Source: Clostridia bacterium (GTDB lineage Bacteria > Bacillota > Clostridia > UBA1381). Taken from it: DNA of 15,734 nt. Below the pieces are notes generated by a model that saw nothing but the letters and a program-made list of their open reading frames with translations, made no database searches and had not been told where the DNA came from. Below are positions 1-7,489 of the stretch, in pieces; position 1 is the stretch's first letter, and every line of letters begins with the position of its first letter. The stretch lies in assembly GCA_900751685.1 (NCBI GenBank), contig CAADSR010000070.1, positions 1 to 15,734 of the forward strand, read 5' to 3'. The position numbers and the translations under genes were made by a program.

Positions 1-37
1 CTGTACCCGCCGTTATAGTGATTAAAATTCTCTTCAT
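1..37 (-). CDS. Partial secreted-protein gene, first 12 codons
   Basis: The first codons of a minus-strand gene are visible, running off the left edge. They read M-K-R-I-L-I-T-I-T-A-G-T, a lysine/arginine pair followed by a hydrophobic stretch, as in the start of a signal peptide or lipoprotein leader. The start is the ATG at 35-37. It is preceded by a purine-rich ribosome binding site (minus-strand GAGAGGGG, 45-52) with a 7-base spacer. An ATG five bases upstream (40-42) is followed after one codon by a stop, so it is not used. The gene has its own promoter and lies downstream of, and in the same direction as, the AraC-family gene. Function cannot be told from twelve residues. A solute-binding lipoprotein or another secreted enzyme would both fit this context. 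Confidence 0.72.
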   Translation of the reverse strand, partial: MKRILITITAGT

Positions 38-91
38 AACATAACCCCTCTCTTGTACTTTTAAATGAATTGTTTTATCGAATTAGTAAGA

Positions 92-137
92 AATATCGCC
101 TCCTTTTATTCAGTATAGCATATATTTAGGCGATATT
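92..137. repeat. Perfect 10-bp inverted repeat framing a promoter
   Basis: AATATCGCCT at 92-101 is the exact reverse complement of AGGCGATATT at 128-137, with 26 bases between them. One arm overlaps the -35 box of the left-edge promoter by three bases and reaches into the spacer. The other lies just downstream of the predicted transcription start. The arms are too far apart and the flanks too poor in T-runs for an intrinsic terminator. A two-site operator for a repressor, perhaps one that loops or binds each arm, is the likeliest reading, but the binding protein is unknown. Confidence 0.5.
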
Positions 138-140
138 CAA
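112..140 (-). promoter_or_regulatory. Sigma-A promoter of the left-edge gene
   Basis: On the minus strand there is a -35 box TTGAAT (135-140) and a -10 box TATACT (112-117), separated by exactly 17 bases. The predicted transcript starts near 105, giving a leader of about 68 bases before the ATG at 37. The spacing and box quality are good, so the left-edge gene probably has its own transcript rather than depending only on the araC-type gene upstream. Confidence 0.7.
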
Positions 141-272
141 GGGATTTTTTGGCAGTCTGCACAAAACCAATCTTCCATACGTCTAAAAAAATTAATTTTT
201 TATTTTTTGATTTTCGCTTTTTTATCGTTGATTTTTATTTTGATGAAAAATATTGTACCATCTTTTGTAAGC
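141..272. other. AT-rich intergenic stretch, no clear terminator
   Basis: Between the end of the AraC-family gene and the left-edge promoter lies a very AT-rich stretch with long A and T runs. A short all-AT palindrome sits around 184-200 (minus-strand AAAAAATTAATTTTTT), but it has no GC-containing stem. No convincing intrinsic terminator is seen, so the regulator transcript may run into the left-edge gene. Confidence 0.4.
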
Positions 273-1145
273 TTACTCTTTAGACTCGCCATATTTATAA
301 TGATATTTTTTCCGGTAGTCCATCATGCTCATCCCTGTGTGCTTTTTAAACAGGCGCTTGATATAATCCGTATTGCAGTGAAACATCTCGGGGATCCGCT
401 CCACTGGTTTGTTGGTGTTTTTTAAAATGTCTTTGATCTTTTCTATGCGTAAAAGATTGATGAACTCTGATGTAGTCATTTTAAGATGCTTTTTAAACAG
501 GCGGCAAATGTAGGAGGGGGAAAAGCCAAGCTGGTTCGAGATATCAGCAAGGGATATTCCCGAATAAAGCATCCTATGGATATATCTTATGGATTCGTCG
601 ACCGTATTATTTTGGCTGTAGACTCTTTCAAAGTTTTTTGTTTTTGCATTTCTAAAGATCATTGGGAGAAGAACCGTCAGGTAACCTTTTACACTATCAA
701 AATAGCAGGGCGGGTGATTCATATACTCGTCGATCATACGGATCAGTATATCCCGGATCTGATTGTTTTCTGTGTCAATGGCATAGATATAAGGGGTATT
801 GACATTGTTAAAAAAATCAGAATATTCTGTAAAGCTTTCTTTTAAATTGTTCCATGAGGTTTGAATGATATCCGGCAGGAAATAGCAAACATATAGATCC
901 AAGCGCCGCAATCCCTTGATAGGGATAAAACGGTGAATGGTATCCGGCGGGATAATAAATATGTCGCCTTCCGTAACGGATATTTTGTTATTAGCGATCT
1001 CATGAAACCCTGAACCGTGTGCGAGATAAGCGATCATATAACAATCACGGTAATAGGGCGTATTTGTATGGTGGCCGCCGCTATGCTCCACGTAAATATG
1101 TTTATTTTTACTGAGCTCTGAAAAGTTTATATAAGTTGCTTTCAT
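273..1145 (-). CDS. AraC-family transcriptional regulator with cupin sensor domain
   Basis: A 290-residue protein with the usual two-part AraC layout and length. The N-terminal half holds a cupin-like ligand-binding fold, with a G-S-G-F-H-E-I stretch, then V-T-E-G-D-I-F-I-I-P-P and T-I-H-R-F, the classic cupin strand pattern ending in a His. The last ~100 residues hold two helix-turn-helix units: I-S-L-A-D-I-S-N-Q-L-G-F-S-P-S-Y followed by R-L-F-K-K-H, then N-T-D-Y-I-K-R-L-F-K-K-H-T-G-M-S ending in Y-R-K-K-Y. Such regulators usually activate sugar-utilisation genes on binding a sugar. It is divergent from the GH2 gene and shares its promoter region, so it is the likely regulator of the enzymes to its right. 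A longer reading from a GTG at 1152-1154 is rejected because that GTG is part of the ribosome binding site. The ligand is unknown. Confidence 0.93.
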   Translation of the reverse strand: MKATYINFSELSKNKHIYVEHSGGHHTNTPYYRDCYMIAYLAHGSGFHEIANNKISVTEGDIFIIPPDTIHRFIPIKGLRRLDLYVCYFLPDIIQTSWNNLKESFTEYSDFFNNVNTPYIYAIDTENNQIRDILIRMIDEYMNHPPCYFDSVKGYLTVLLPMIFRNAKTKNFERVYSQNNTVDESIRYIHRMLYSGISLADISNQLGFSPSYICRLFKKHLKMTTSEFINLLRIEKIKDILKNTNKPVERIPEMFHCNTDYIKRLFKKHTGMSMMDYRKKYHYKYGESKE

Positions 1146-1151
1146 AAAATT

Positions 1152-1158
1152 CACCTCT
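1152..1158 (-). promoter_or_regulatory. Ribosome binding site fixing the regulator start
   Basis: The minus strand reads AGAGGTG here, six bases before the ATG at 1143-1145. The in-frame GTG at 1152-1154 lies inside this site and has no ribosome binding site of its own, so the ATG is the true start and the protein is three residues shorter than the longest open frame. Confidence 0.75.
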
Positions 1159-1167
1159 ATATATAAT

Positions 1168-1195
1168 ATTGTATCATATACTTGTTTTTTGTCAA
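1168..1195 (-). promoter_or_regulatory. Promoter of the AraC-family regulator
   Basis: On the minus strand a consensus -35 box TTGACA (1190-1195) and a -10 box TACAAT (1168-1173) are separated by 16 bases. Transcription would start near 1161, leaving a short leader of about 16 bases. The shared activator-like element at 1211-1242 lies just upstream of this promoter, so the regulator may also act on its own gene. Confidence 0.7.
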
Positions 1196-1210
1196 TAAAA
1201 TGTGTCCATG

Positions 1211-1242
1211 ATAGATATGGAAAAGTTCAAAATAAGTCATTG
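1211..1242 (+). promoter_or_regulatory. Putative AraC-type activator site, GH2 promoter copy
   Basis: The element is ATAGA (1211-1215), eleven unrelated bases, then TCAAAATAAGTCATTG (1227-1242). The same pattern with one changed base in the long half occurs before the GH28 gene at 7396-7427. In both, the last TTG is the first half of the -35 box. ATAGA sits inside a small palindrome here (TCCAT at 1205-1209, ATGGA at 1217-1221) that the other copy lacks. Binding by the neighbouring AraC-family protein is inferred. Confidence 0.6.
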
Positions 1243-1268
1243 AAAGGGCTGTAGGGATGGCATATAAT
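1240..1268 (+). promoter_or_regulatory. Promoter of the GH2 gene
   Basis: The -35 box TTGAAA (1240-1245) and perfect -10 box TATAAT (1263-1268) are separated by 17 bases. Transcription should start near 1275, giving a leader of about 28 bases. The ATG at 1267-1269 overlaps the -10 box, so it cannot be the translation start. Confidence 0.78.
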
Positions 1269-1286
1269 GATCATAGAGTATTTTAT

Positions 1287-1294
1287 GAGGAGGG
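1287..1294 (+). promoter_or_regulatory. Ribosome binding site fixing the GH2 start
   Basis: GAGGAGGG lies eight bases before the ATG at 1303. That ATG begins a textbook signal peptide. The upstream in-frame ATGs at 1267 and 1285 lie in the promoter and just ahead of this site, so both are rejected. Confidence 0.8.
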
Positions 1295-1302
1295 AAAAAT
1301 CA

Positions 1303-4300
1303 ATGAAAATGATAAGAAACTTATGCATGTTAGCCATCACATTGCTGAGTATATGTATTTTACCCAGCTCTGCCATGTTCGCGGGGGGTTATGAAGCATC
1401 AGGCGTAATTGCGGACGGCAAAATAAGCGTTGATGTGATAAACAATACAGCTTCGCAGCAAAGTGCCACCATTACAGTGGGGGCATATGACAGTTCAGGC
1501 CAGCTTAAAGCGGCGCACACCATAAAAGAAGATATTTCAGGAGCTGGAGGGGGATGCACAGTGGAATGGAATGTTTCAGAGTATGCGGGCTGCAGCTTCA
1601 AGGCTTTTGTCTGGGATGGCCAAATGGTCCCCCTTATACCAGCTATTTTTATAAGGCCGGAAACAGAGGACATCCTTCCGGAGCCGGAAATGGGGGCGGA
1701 TAAGACAAGCACTCAGTCTCTTGCCGGAACCTGGAATTTGAAATTAGGCACTTATTCGGCAGGCGATAAGGTATCCGATACTTGCATTTTGCCCGGCACA
1801 CTGGACGAGAACCAAAAAGGGAATAAGAATACAAAGGCAGAGTCTGGAAGGCTGACCCGGAAGTATACTTATACAGGTGCAGCTGTATATCAGAAGAAGG
1901 TAATGGTCCCGGCGGATTGGGACGGTAAGAGTGTCACACTTTTACTGGAGCGGACAAAGAAAACACGGGTATGGGTGAATGATAAAGAACAAACCTTATC
2001 CAGCTCCAACACCACCATAGCAGCGGCTCAGGAATATGATCTTACAGGGCTTGTTGCTGGAGCCGAAAATACACTTACTATTGAAGTGGATAACAGCAAT
2101 TATAGCTCCTATTTCGGTAATGGGAATGAAGCGAGGAGCACCAAAACGCATATGCTCACAGAAGAGACCCAGACAAATTGGAACGGCATTTTAGGTAGGA
2201 TCGAGCTTCAGGCGAAGGATAATACCGCCATCAAAGATATGATGGTCTATCCCGACATTCAAAATAATACAGCGCATATTAAGCTTGTCATTAATAAAAA
2301 GGCAGAAGAAGCGGTTTCGGGTAAGATCACATTTGATGCGCAAAGCTACAATCACAGCGGAGAAGCGGTCATTGTGCCTAAAATGCAGATGGATGTGTCC
2401 CTTAAAGCGGGCAGCGGTGAGACAACACTGGAATATACATATCCCATGGGCGAGGATGTAAAGCTATGGTCAGAGTTCCATCCATCTCTGTATAAATTAG
2501 TTGCGGATATGACCCTTGCAAATGGTTCGCAAAGCAATTATAAAACATCCTTTGGAATGCGGGAATTTGGCACCGGGGGAACACAGTTTACAATCAACGG
2601 CAATAAAACATTTTTAAGAGGGGAAGCCAATTCCGCTGTATTCCCAATTACAGGATATGCTTATACAACGGTCGGAGAATGGCTGGAGTTTTTCACCAAA
2701 GCACAGGACCTGGGGATCAATTTCTTCCGTTTTCATTCATGGATCCCGCCTGAAGCTGCGTTTGAGGCGGCAGATCTGTTGGGTATTTATATGCAGCCGG
2801 AGCTTTATGGATTTGGCGGGACACCGGACTTTTCCGGGTATTTTAAAGATGAGGCAGAACGTATTTTAAAGTACTATGCAAACCATCCCTCCTTTGTCAT
2901 GCTTACCTGGGGAAATGAAATGACCATTGATGGTACAGCGGCAGAAACAGGCGTGAATACTCTGCGGGAATTCTGCAGGGGGATCGACTCCACCAGATTA
3001 TACGCAGAAGGCACAAACAACGATTTTAACAATGCCAAAATAAATCCTGAAGATGATTTTTGGACTACTGCCAAAATCGGAAAAGCGGCAAGCGGGGATC
3101 CAGACCAATATAATATACGAATGTCTTTTGCTTGGAATAACGCGATCTCAGGCGGTTTTTTGGAAAGCCTTCAACCGAACACGGAAAAAGATTATTCTTC
3201 TGCCCTTACAGCAAGCGGGGTGCAGGTGCCGGTAATGAACCATGAGGCAGGCCAGTATCAGACGATCCCAAACTTTGATAAGGAAATACCAAAGTATGAA
3301 AAAGGAATTTTTGCGGCAAAAAACCTTGAACGGTTCCGGTCTATTATGGAAGGGAAAGGGCTATTAGCAATGAACCAAGAGTTTGCAAAGGCTACTGCAA
3401 GGACGTCAGCGATCCAATACCGTGCGGATATAGAAGCGGCGCTTAGGACCCCCGGTTTTGGGGGATACCAGCTGCTTAGTATTCAGGATTTTCCAGGGCA
3501 AAATACAGCGCTTGTCGGTATTCTGGATAGCTTTATGGAGGATAAAGAGGGTGGATTTACAAAAGAGGAATACAAGAGTTTTAACAGCCCTGTCACGGTT
3601 CTTGGAAAGCTTCCTAAATTAATGTATGCGTCAGAGGATGAATTTGTAGCCGATGTGGTTTTGACAAATTATAGTGAATCCGATCTGCAAAATATCAGCG
3701 GGGCATGGGCAGTAAAGCATGAGGATGGCACTATTGTAAAAAGTGATACATTTCAAGGCACCACAGTGCCCCAGGGAAGTGTCACGACGATCGGCAGCAT
3801 TAAAGAGACCAGTTTGTTTGACCAAATAACCAGGGCGGAAAAGCTTGTGTTTGAAGTCCGTGTGGACGGACTGAATACAAAGAACACATATCCTATCTGG
3901 GTATATCCTACCATGAAAAGGGAAGTGCCGGAAGGCGTCCTTGTTGCGGACGCTTATACAAAGGAGGTCCGGGATACTCTGGCAGCAGGAGGGAAAGTGG
4001 TCTTGTTTGAAAAGCCAACCGAAGAAAACCTTCCGAACAGTGTTGCAGTCAGATGGACTAATGATTTTTGGAGCACGATGTTCCATGGCAGGGCCGGGTA
4101 TGAAAAATGTGCCTTTACGATGGGGATGTATGTTCACGAAGGCCACCCGGTATTCAATGATTTTCCAACGGAATATTTCAGTGATTATCAATGGTTTAAC
4201 TTAATGAAAAATTCCAGGGCGGTCATTCTTGACAATGCCCCTGCCGCACTTGTACCAATGGCACAGAATATTGACCATATGGCCTATTCAAGACGGCTCG

Positions 4301-7300
4301 GCAGCTTGTTTGAAGCAAAGGCCGGTACTGGTTCATTGCTGGTATGTACAATGGATATTTTAAATTATAAGGACCAATATCCCGAGGTGCAGCAATTGTA
4401 TAACAGCATTATGGAATATGCAGGGTCGGGAGAGTTTGCTCCGGAGGTAGAAGTCACAACAGAGTATTTGTCTTCTATTTTAAAACCAGTGCTAAATTCT
4501 GACGGCGGCATATTTGCTTATGATGAGAATAAGGCCTTTTCTTATTCCTGGTGCCAAACAAAGACGGACCTGAGTAAAAAATCCGGCAAGGACGAAAAGG
4601 GGGATGCAGTGTCAAATGCAGTAGGAAACATTTCTGCGGGGGATATGCTCCAATATGGTACGGTTGTCTTTAACGGAAATGGAGCAAGCAAAATCACGCT
4701 CAGCGGTGCAAATGGAGGGACAAGTAAGATGCCTGCCCAGATTGAAGTCTATGCCGGCTCGGTCTATGGAAAACTGATACAGACCATTGAATTTGACTAT
4801 ACAGGGAGCTGGGAAAGCTTTAAGAAGCAGACCTTCGAAATGCCCCGCCTTACGGGCACTCAAGATCTTGTATTTAAGTTCGTGAATGCAAACTTTATTT
4901 TTGACTCGTTTACCTTTGAACAGGACTTAACAGAATATCAAGATCCTTATACCGGTTTTGATCCGTCCAATACCACAGGTGATGTGACGGTGATTGAGGA
5001 TTTAGGCGGAGCCCATCAAGTGCAGCAGCTTACAACACAAGTGGATGGAAAAGTGAAGTTTACCTTCAAAGACGCTGATTTTGGAATTGATGGCGCTTCC
5101 GGGATCATACTGGGAGGCGCACCGGCAACAGCAGACGGGAGAATATTCGCAGAGCTTGCTTATGACGGCAGATCCATTCCAATCGTGTTCCGCGCGGGAG
5201 TGGGCGAAAAATACAGCGTGGAAAGCGGCACGACAGGTGGGCTGGAGTTTTGGAAAAATACGATTGGCTTACCAGAGGCTATTAACGGCAGGGGAGATAT
5301 TAGCATCATATTTGATGAAGCTACTGATTTCCAATTTGAATCCATTCAATTTGTACAGGGAGATCTTAAGGCGGATGGAAGAGAGGCCTATGAAGCTATA
5401 TTTTATGCAAAGGACACCACACTGGAGGAACGCTTTGGAAATGGGATCAAGGTGGTTGACAATAAGCTTGCAGGAATGGCTGCGCCAAATGATATGGTGA
5501 AGTTCTCACAAATCGATTTTGGTGACAGAGGGGTAGAAGAGATCACATTATCCGCTTCAAACAGCGCGGCGGAGCCGGCTGTGATCAGGATATGGTATAG
5601 CAGCCTGGATTATGTGGATATGATCGTAAACCCATCCTCTGGCCAGGAGACCTCTGTTAAGCTTCCTGAAGTAAAAGGGATCCACGATATAAGGCTTCAG
5701 CTATGCTTCGGGGAAATTACACTAGACTATATCACCTTCCGGGAGCAAAAAGACGATGGGTACCTTATGGATACAGGGATAAAAGCACTGCGTGACAGCC
5801 GTGTGAAATTGGTAGATTGTGACTTAAAGAAGATCGCTGTGATCGCGAATACCACCGGACAGGAGGTATCTTCCAGGATAGCGTCCATTCTTGGAGGAAA
5901 ACAGACCTATACTTATTTAAGTGCAAACACGCCGGTACCGGAAGGGCAGGTGTTGGAGGAAGGAATGAAGCTTAAAGTTACCTCTGAAAATGGTTTAGCA
6001 ACAGAAGAATATACCATTACGCTCTATCAAAACGAGGAGGTCGTGGACACCGGTATAGTAATAAGGCCTGGAGCTGAATTTGTTAAAGAAATTAGCAGCA
6101 GCTCTATCACAGTTTTTGTGCCGGCTACAGGGGAGGATGTTTCCAGGGGGATCAAAGCTCTCAAAGCAGGGAATCAGACCTATATCTATATGAATGCTCA
6201 AAAAGAAGAGATCCCGGCCAATACCCGATTGCAAAGCGGTTGCTACCTAAAGGTCACCTCTGAAAACGGTGAGCAGGAAGCGTATTATGCGATTATCATT
6301 GAAATTCCAGACCGTGCAAATAATGACGTGGATATTGTCCTGAAAGAAGATGCATCGGCCGTAAAAGCAATTGCCGGAAGGCAAATTTCAGTGGAAGAAG
6401 GAACCCGTTTTGATACGGTCGTATCTGAAGTCACGTCTATGTATGGGATGGAACAAACTTATTCCTTTGGGGATAAAGCTGGGACTGATATTGCAGAGAA
6501 CCAAGACCGCATGACTGTAACTTCCCCGAATGGGAGCTGCCAGGAGGAATATACGCTCATCCTTCGAACAACAGCCCAAAATAATGGATTGCAATTTGCG
6601 GATTTGGGAGTGGGCGCAACAGCAGGCCGGGTCGGCACGTATAATCAGAAGATGCCGGTTTTAGAAGCAGACAAATGCATTGTCAAACAAAATGGGAATG
6701 ATACATATGTGGAGATGAGCGGGGACATCAATTCTGTTGCAGGCGATTATGCTGCGTTTGACTATGAGATTACAGACGCAGGCTCTTATGATGTTACAAT
6801 GAGTGCCAAAACAGCGAAATCCCGTGGTAAAGTACGGATCATAATGGTGGAAAAAAGGGACGATGGCGAATATGGAAAAGAATATGATTGCGGCGCAGCT
6901 GATATGTATGCTTCAAACTCTGTTATCAAATCCTTTAAGGTATCGGATTTGCCTGTAGGACTGCCCAAAGGGCAATATGAGCTTAGGCTCGTGTTTGAGA
7001 AAGGAACAGCGTCGGGCACCGTATATGCGACGGTCATAGGCGTGTCTTTTGGTGCAAATGATTCTAATGTAAATGTAAGGACTAGGACCGATGCGGAATT
7101 TATATCTTCCATTGACCCTGTTGCTGGAACGGTAACTCTAAACAGCGGCTGTTTGGTACAGGAAGTCATTGGGGAGCTCGAAACAGCACCGGGGCAGATC
7201 GCGGGGATCCTGGATCCTGCAAAAAAACCAGTGTCTTTGTCTGAAAAGGTTTTGGATGGATACTATTTAAGAGTTATTGCATCGGACGGGACGGGAAAGG

Positions 7301-7323
7301 ATTATAATATAAAACTAAAATAG
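1303..7323 (+). CDS. Secreted multi-domain GH2-type glycoside hydrolase
   Basis: A 2006-residue exported enzyme. A signal peptide (~1-27) is followed by a small beta module (~30-115) ending in F-V-W-D-G-Q-M-V-P-L. Next come a GH2 sugar-binding jelly-roll (~140-300), an Ig-like domain (~300-430) and a TIM barrel (~430-760). The barrel shows F-L-R-G-E (437-441), F-R-F-H-S-W (475-480), W-G-N-E (536-539) and N-H-E-A-G (646-650). E539 is the expected acid/base and E648 the likely nucleophile. A domain like those after the barrel in other bacterial GH2 enzymes (~866-1046) carries H-P-V-F-N-D-F-P-T-E-Y. Then come three CBM6-like domains (~1060-1484), three repeat modules (~1487-1757), another carbohydrate-binding-like domain (~1761-1920) and a fourth repeat module. 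Ordinary GH2 enzymes have about 600-1100 residues, so half of this protein is accessory. It has no LPXTG, SLH or dockerin end. The sugar released (galactose, glucuronic acid, arabinose or other) cannot be decided. The pectinase neighbours suggest a pectin side-chain sugar. Confidence 0.88.
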   Translation: MKMIRNLCMLAITLLSICILPSSAMFAGGYEASGVIADGKISVDVINNTASQQSATITVGAYDSSGQLKAAHTIKEDISGAGGGCTVEWNVSEYAGCSFKAFVWDGQMVPLIPAIFIRPETEDILPEPEMGADKTSTQSLAGTWNLKLGTYSAGDKVSDTCILPGTLDENQKGNKNTKAESGRLTRKYTYTGAAVYQKKVMVPADWDGKSVTLLLERTKKTRVWVNDKEQTLSSSNTTIAAAQEYDLTGLVAGAENTLTIEVDNSNYSSYFGNGNEARSTKTHMLTEETQTNWNGILGRIELQAKDNTAIKDMMVYPDIQNNTAHIKLVINKKAEEAVSGKITFDAQSYNHSGEAVIVPKMQMDVSLKAGSGETTLEYTYPMGEDVKLWSEFHPSLYKLVADMTLANGSQSNYKTSFGMREFGTGGTQFTINGNKTFLRGEANSAVFPITGYAYTTVGEWLEFFTKAQDLGINFFRFHSWIPPEAAFEAADLLGIYMQPELYGFGGTPDFSGYFKDEAERILKYYANHPSFVMLTWGNEMTIDGTAAETGVNTLREFCRGIDSTRLYAEGTNNDFNNAKINPEDDFWTTAKIGKAASGDPDQYNIRMSFAWNNAISGGFLESLQPNTEKDYSSALTASGVQVPVMNHEAGQYQTIPNFDKEIPKYEKGIFAAKNLERFRSIMEGKGLLAMNQEFAKATARTSAIQYRADIEAALRTPGFGGYQLLSIQDFPGQNTALVGILDSFMEDKEGGFTKEEYKSFNSPVTVLGKLPKLMYASEDEFVADVVLTNYSESDLQNISGAWAVKHEDGTIVKSDTFQGTTVPQGSVTTIGSIKETSLFDQITRAEKLVFEVRVDGLNTKNTYPIWVYPTMKREVPEGVLVADAYTKEVRDTLAAGGKVVLFEKPTEENLPNSVAVRWTNDFWSTMFHGRAGYEKCAFTMGMYVHEGHPVFNDFPTEYFSDYQWFNLMKNSRAVILDNAPAALVPMAQNIDHMAYSRRLGSLFEAKAGTGSLLVCTMDILNYKDQYPEVQQLYNSIMEYAGSGEFAPEVEVTTEYLSSILKPVLNSDGGIFAYDENKAFSYSWCQTKTDLSKKSGKDEKGDAVSNAVGNISAGDMLQYGTVVFNGNGASKITLSGANGGTSKMPAQIEVYAGSVYGKLIQTIEFDYTGSWESFKKQTFEMPRLTGTQDLVFKFVNANFIFDSFTFEQDLTEYQDPYTGFDPSNTTGDVTVIEDLGGAHQVQQLTTQVDGKVKFTFKDADFGIDGASGIILGGAPATADGRIFAELAYDGRSIPIVFRAGVGEKYSVESGTTGGLEFWKNTIGLPEAINGRGDISIIFDEATDFQFESIQFVQGDLKADGREAYEAIFYAKDTTLEERFGNGIKVVDNKLAGMAAPNDMVKFSQIDFGDRGVEEITLSASNSAAEPAVIRIWYSSLDYVDMIVNPSSGQETSVKLPEVKGIHDIRLQLCFGEITLDYITFREQKDDGYLMDTGIKALRDSRVKLVDCDLKKIAVIANTTGQEVSSRIASILGGKQTYTYLSANTPVPEGQVLEEGMKLKVTSENGLATEEYTITLYQNEEVVDTGIVIRPGAEFVKEISSSSITVFVPATGEDVSRGIKALKAGNQTYIYMNAQKEEIPANTRLQSGCYLKVTSENGEQEAYYAIIIEIPDRANNDVDIVLKEDASAVKAIAGRQISVEEGTRFDTVVSEVTSMYGMEQTYSFGDKAGTDIAENQDRMTVTSPNGSCQEEYTLILRTTAQNNGLQFADLGVGATAGRVGTYNQKMPVLEADKCIVKQNGNDTYVEMSGDINSVAGDYAAFDYEITDAGSYDVTMSAKTAKSRGKVRIIMVEKRDDGEYGKEYDCGAADMYASNSVIKSFKVSDLPVGLPKGQYELRLVFEKGTASGTVYATVIGVSFGANDSNVNVRTRTDAEFISSIDPVAGTVTLNSGCLVQEVIGELETAPGQIAGILDPAKKPVSLSEKVLDGYYLRVIASDGTGKDYNIKLK
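4480..5755 (+). repeat. Three consecutive CBM6-like domains in the GH2 enzyme
   Basis: Three beta-sandwich units follow the catalytic part of the protein, at residues about 1060-1206, 1222-1356 and 1372-1484. Units one and three have the clearest CBM6 pattern: a G-D-M-L-Q-Y or N-D-M-V-K-F entry strand, a middle I-x-V/I-(W)-Y strand, and an L/I-x-(F/Y)-D-S/Y-(F/I)-T-F ending. Unit two, ending F-E-S-I-Q-F, is more divergent. These would tether the enzyme to polysaccharide. The sequences are diverged, not recent duplications. Confidence 0.6.
5761..6573 (+). repeat. Three tandem copies of a secreted ~85-95-residue beta module
   Basis: Residues about 1487-1757 of the GH2 protein hold three diverged units. 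Each has an I-x-V strand, a helix-like stretch with conserved V and I, a central Q-T-Y, and an ending of the form L-K-V-T-S-x-N-G, four or five residues, then Y-(T/A)-I or Y-T-L. The ending resembles cadherin-like beta-sandwich modules known from clostridial surface proteins. The same unit recurs at the end of this protein and twice in the GH28 protein. Confidence 0.65.
7075..7320 (+). repeat. Fourth copy of the module, at the GH2 C-terminus
   Basis: The last ~80 residues begin V-R-T-R-T-D-A-E-F-I-S-S-I and end Y-Y-L-R-V-I-A-S-D-G-T-G-K-D-Y-N-I, matching the other units. The central Q-x-Y is replaced by Q-I-A-G. It is separated from the first three by a carbohydrate-binding-like domain and forms the very end of the protein. 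Confidence 0.55.
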
Positions 7324-7328
7324 CATCT

Positions 7329-7360
7329 AAAAGCAGGAGGGGCCTTCCTCCTGCTTTTTT
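7329..7360 (+). terminator. Strong intrinsic terminator after the GH2 gene
   Basis: AAAAGCAGGAGG (7329-7340) pairs over 12 bp with CCTCCTGCTTTT (7347-7358) around a six-base loop, followed by more T. It starts five bases after the stop codon, so the GH2 and GH28 genes are probably separate transcripts. Confidence 0.92.
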
Positions 7361-7395
7361 AGACCGAGGCAACCGCTCTTAAAGCAGAGTACAAA

Positions 7396-7427
7396 ATAGA
7401 ACGGTCATTTGTCAAAATAAATCATTG
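7396..7427 (+). promoter_or_regulatory. Putative AraC-type activator site, GH28 promoter copy
   Basis: ATAGA (7396-7400), eleven bases, then TCAAAATAAATCATTG (7412-7427). Fifteen of the sixteen bases in the long half match the copy before the GH2 gene, and the ATAGA distance is identical, while the bases between have little in common. The final TTG is again the start of the -35 box. This points to joint control of the two enzymes. Confidence 0.6.
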
Positions 7428-7453
7428 TTAGCGCAGGTGAAATGATTTATACT
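7425..7453 (+). promoter_or_regulatory. Promoter of the GH28 gene
   Basis: A weak -35 box TTGTTA (7425-7430) and a good -10 box TATACT (7448-7453) are separated by 17 bases, the same spacing as in the GH2 promoter. Transcription would start near 7460, about 30 bases before the ATG. The imperfect -35 fits a promoter that needs an activator. Confidence 0.72.
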
Positions 7454-7489
7454 AAGATTAAGGAATGAAAACAACGGAGGGGGAGGACA

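Noticed and set aside
184..200. AT palindrome as terminator for the AraC-family gene
   Set aside because: The stem is only A and T, so it would be too weak to stop transcription. It is probably a chance result of composition.
486..845. Plus-strand open frame of 119 codons opposite the AraC-family gene
   Set aside because: It lies wholly within a well-supported gene on the other strand, has no ribosome binding site, and its translation looks like antisense of a helix-turn-helix protein.
1267..1302. Twelve extra N-terminal residues for the GH2 protein
   Set aside because: This stretch contains part of the -10 box and the ribosome binding site. The signal peptide starts properly at 1303.
3631..4191. 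Minus-strand open frame of 186 codons within the GH2 gene
   Set aside because: It is antisense to a clearly conserved domain, is rich in Cys and His in the manner of shadow frames, and has no promoter or ribosome binding site.
7362..7406. Inverted repeat GACCG (7362-7366) / CGGTC (7402-7406) before the GH28 promoter
   Set aside because: Only five base pairs with a 35-base loop, not extended on either side and not found at the other promoters.
7425..7440. Possible catabolite repression (cre) site around TGTTAGCGCAGG
   Set aside because: Only the central CG and a few outer bases match the cre pattern. The right half fails. No good cre site was seen near the other promoters either.
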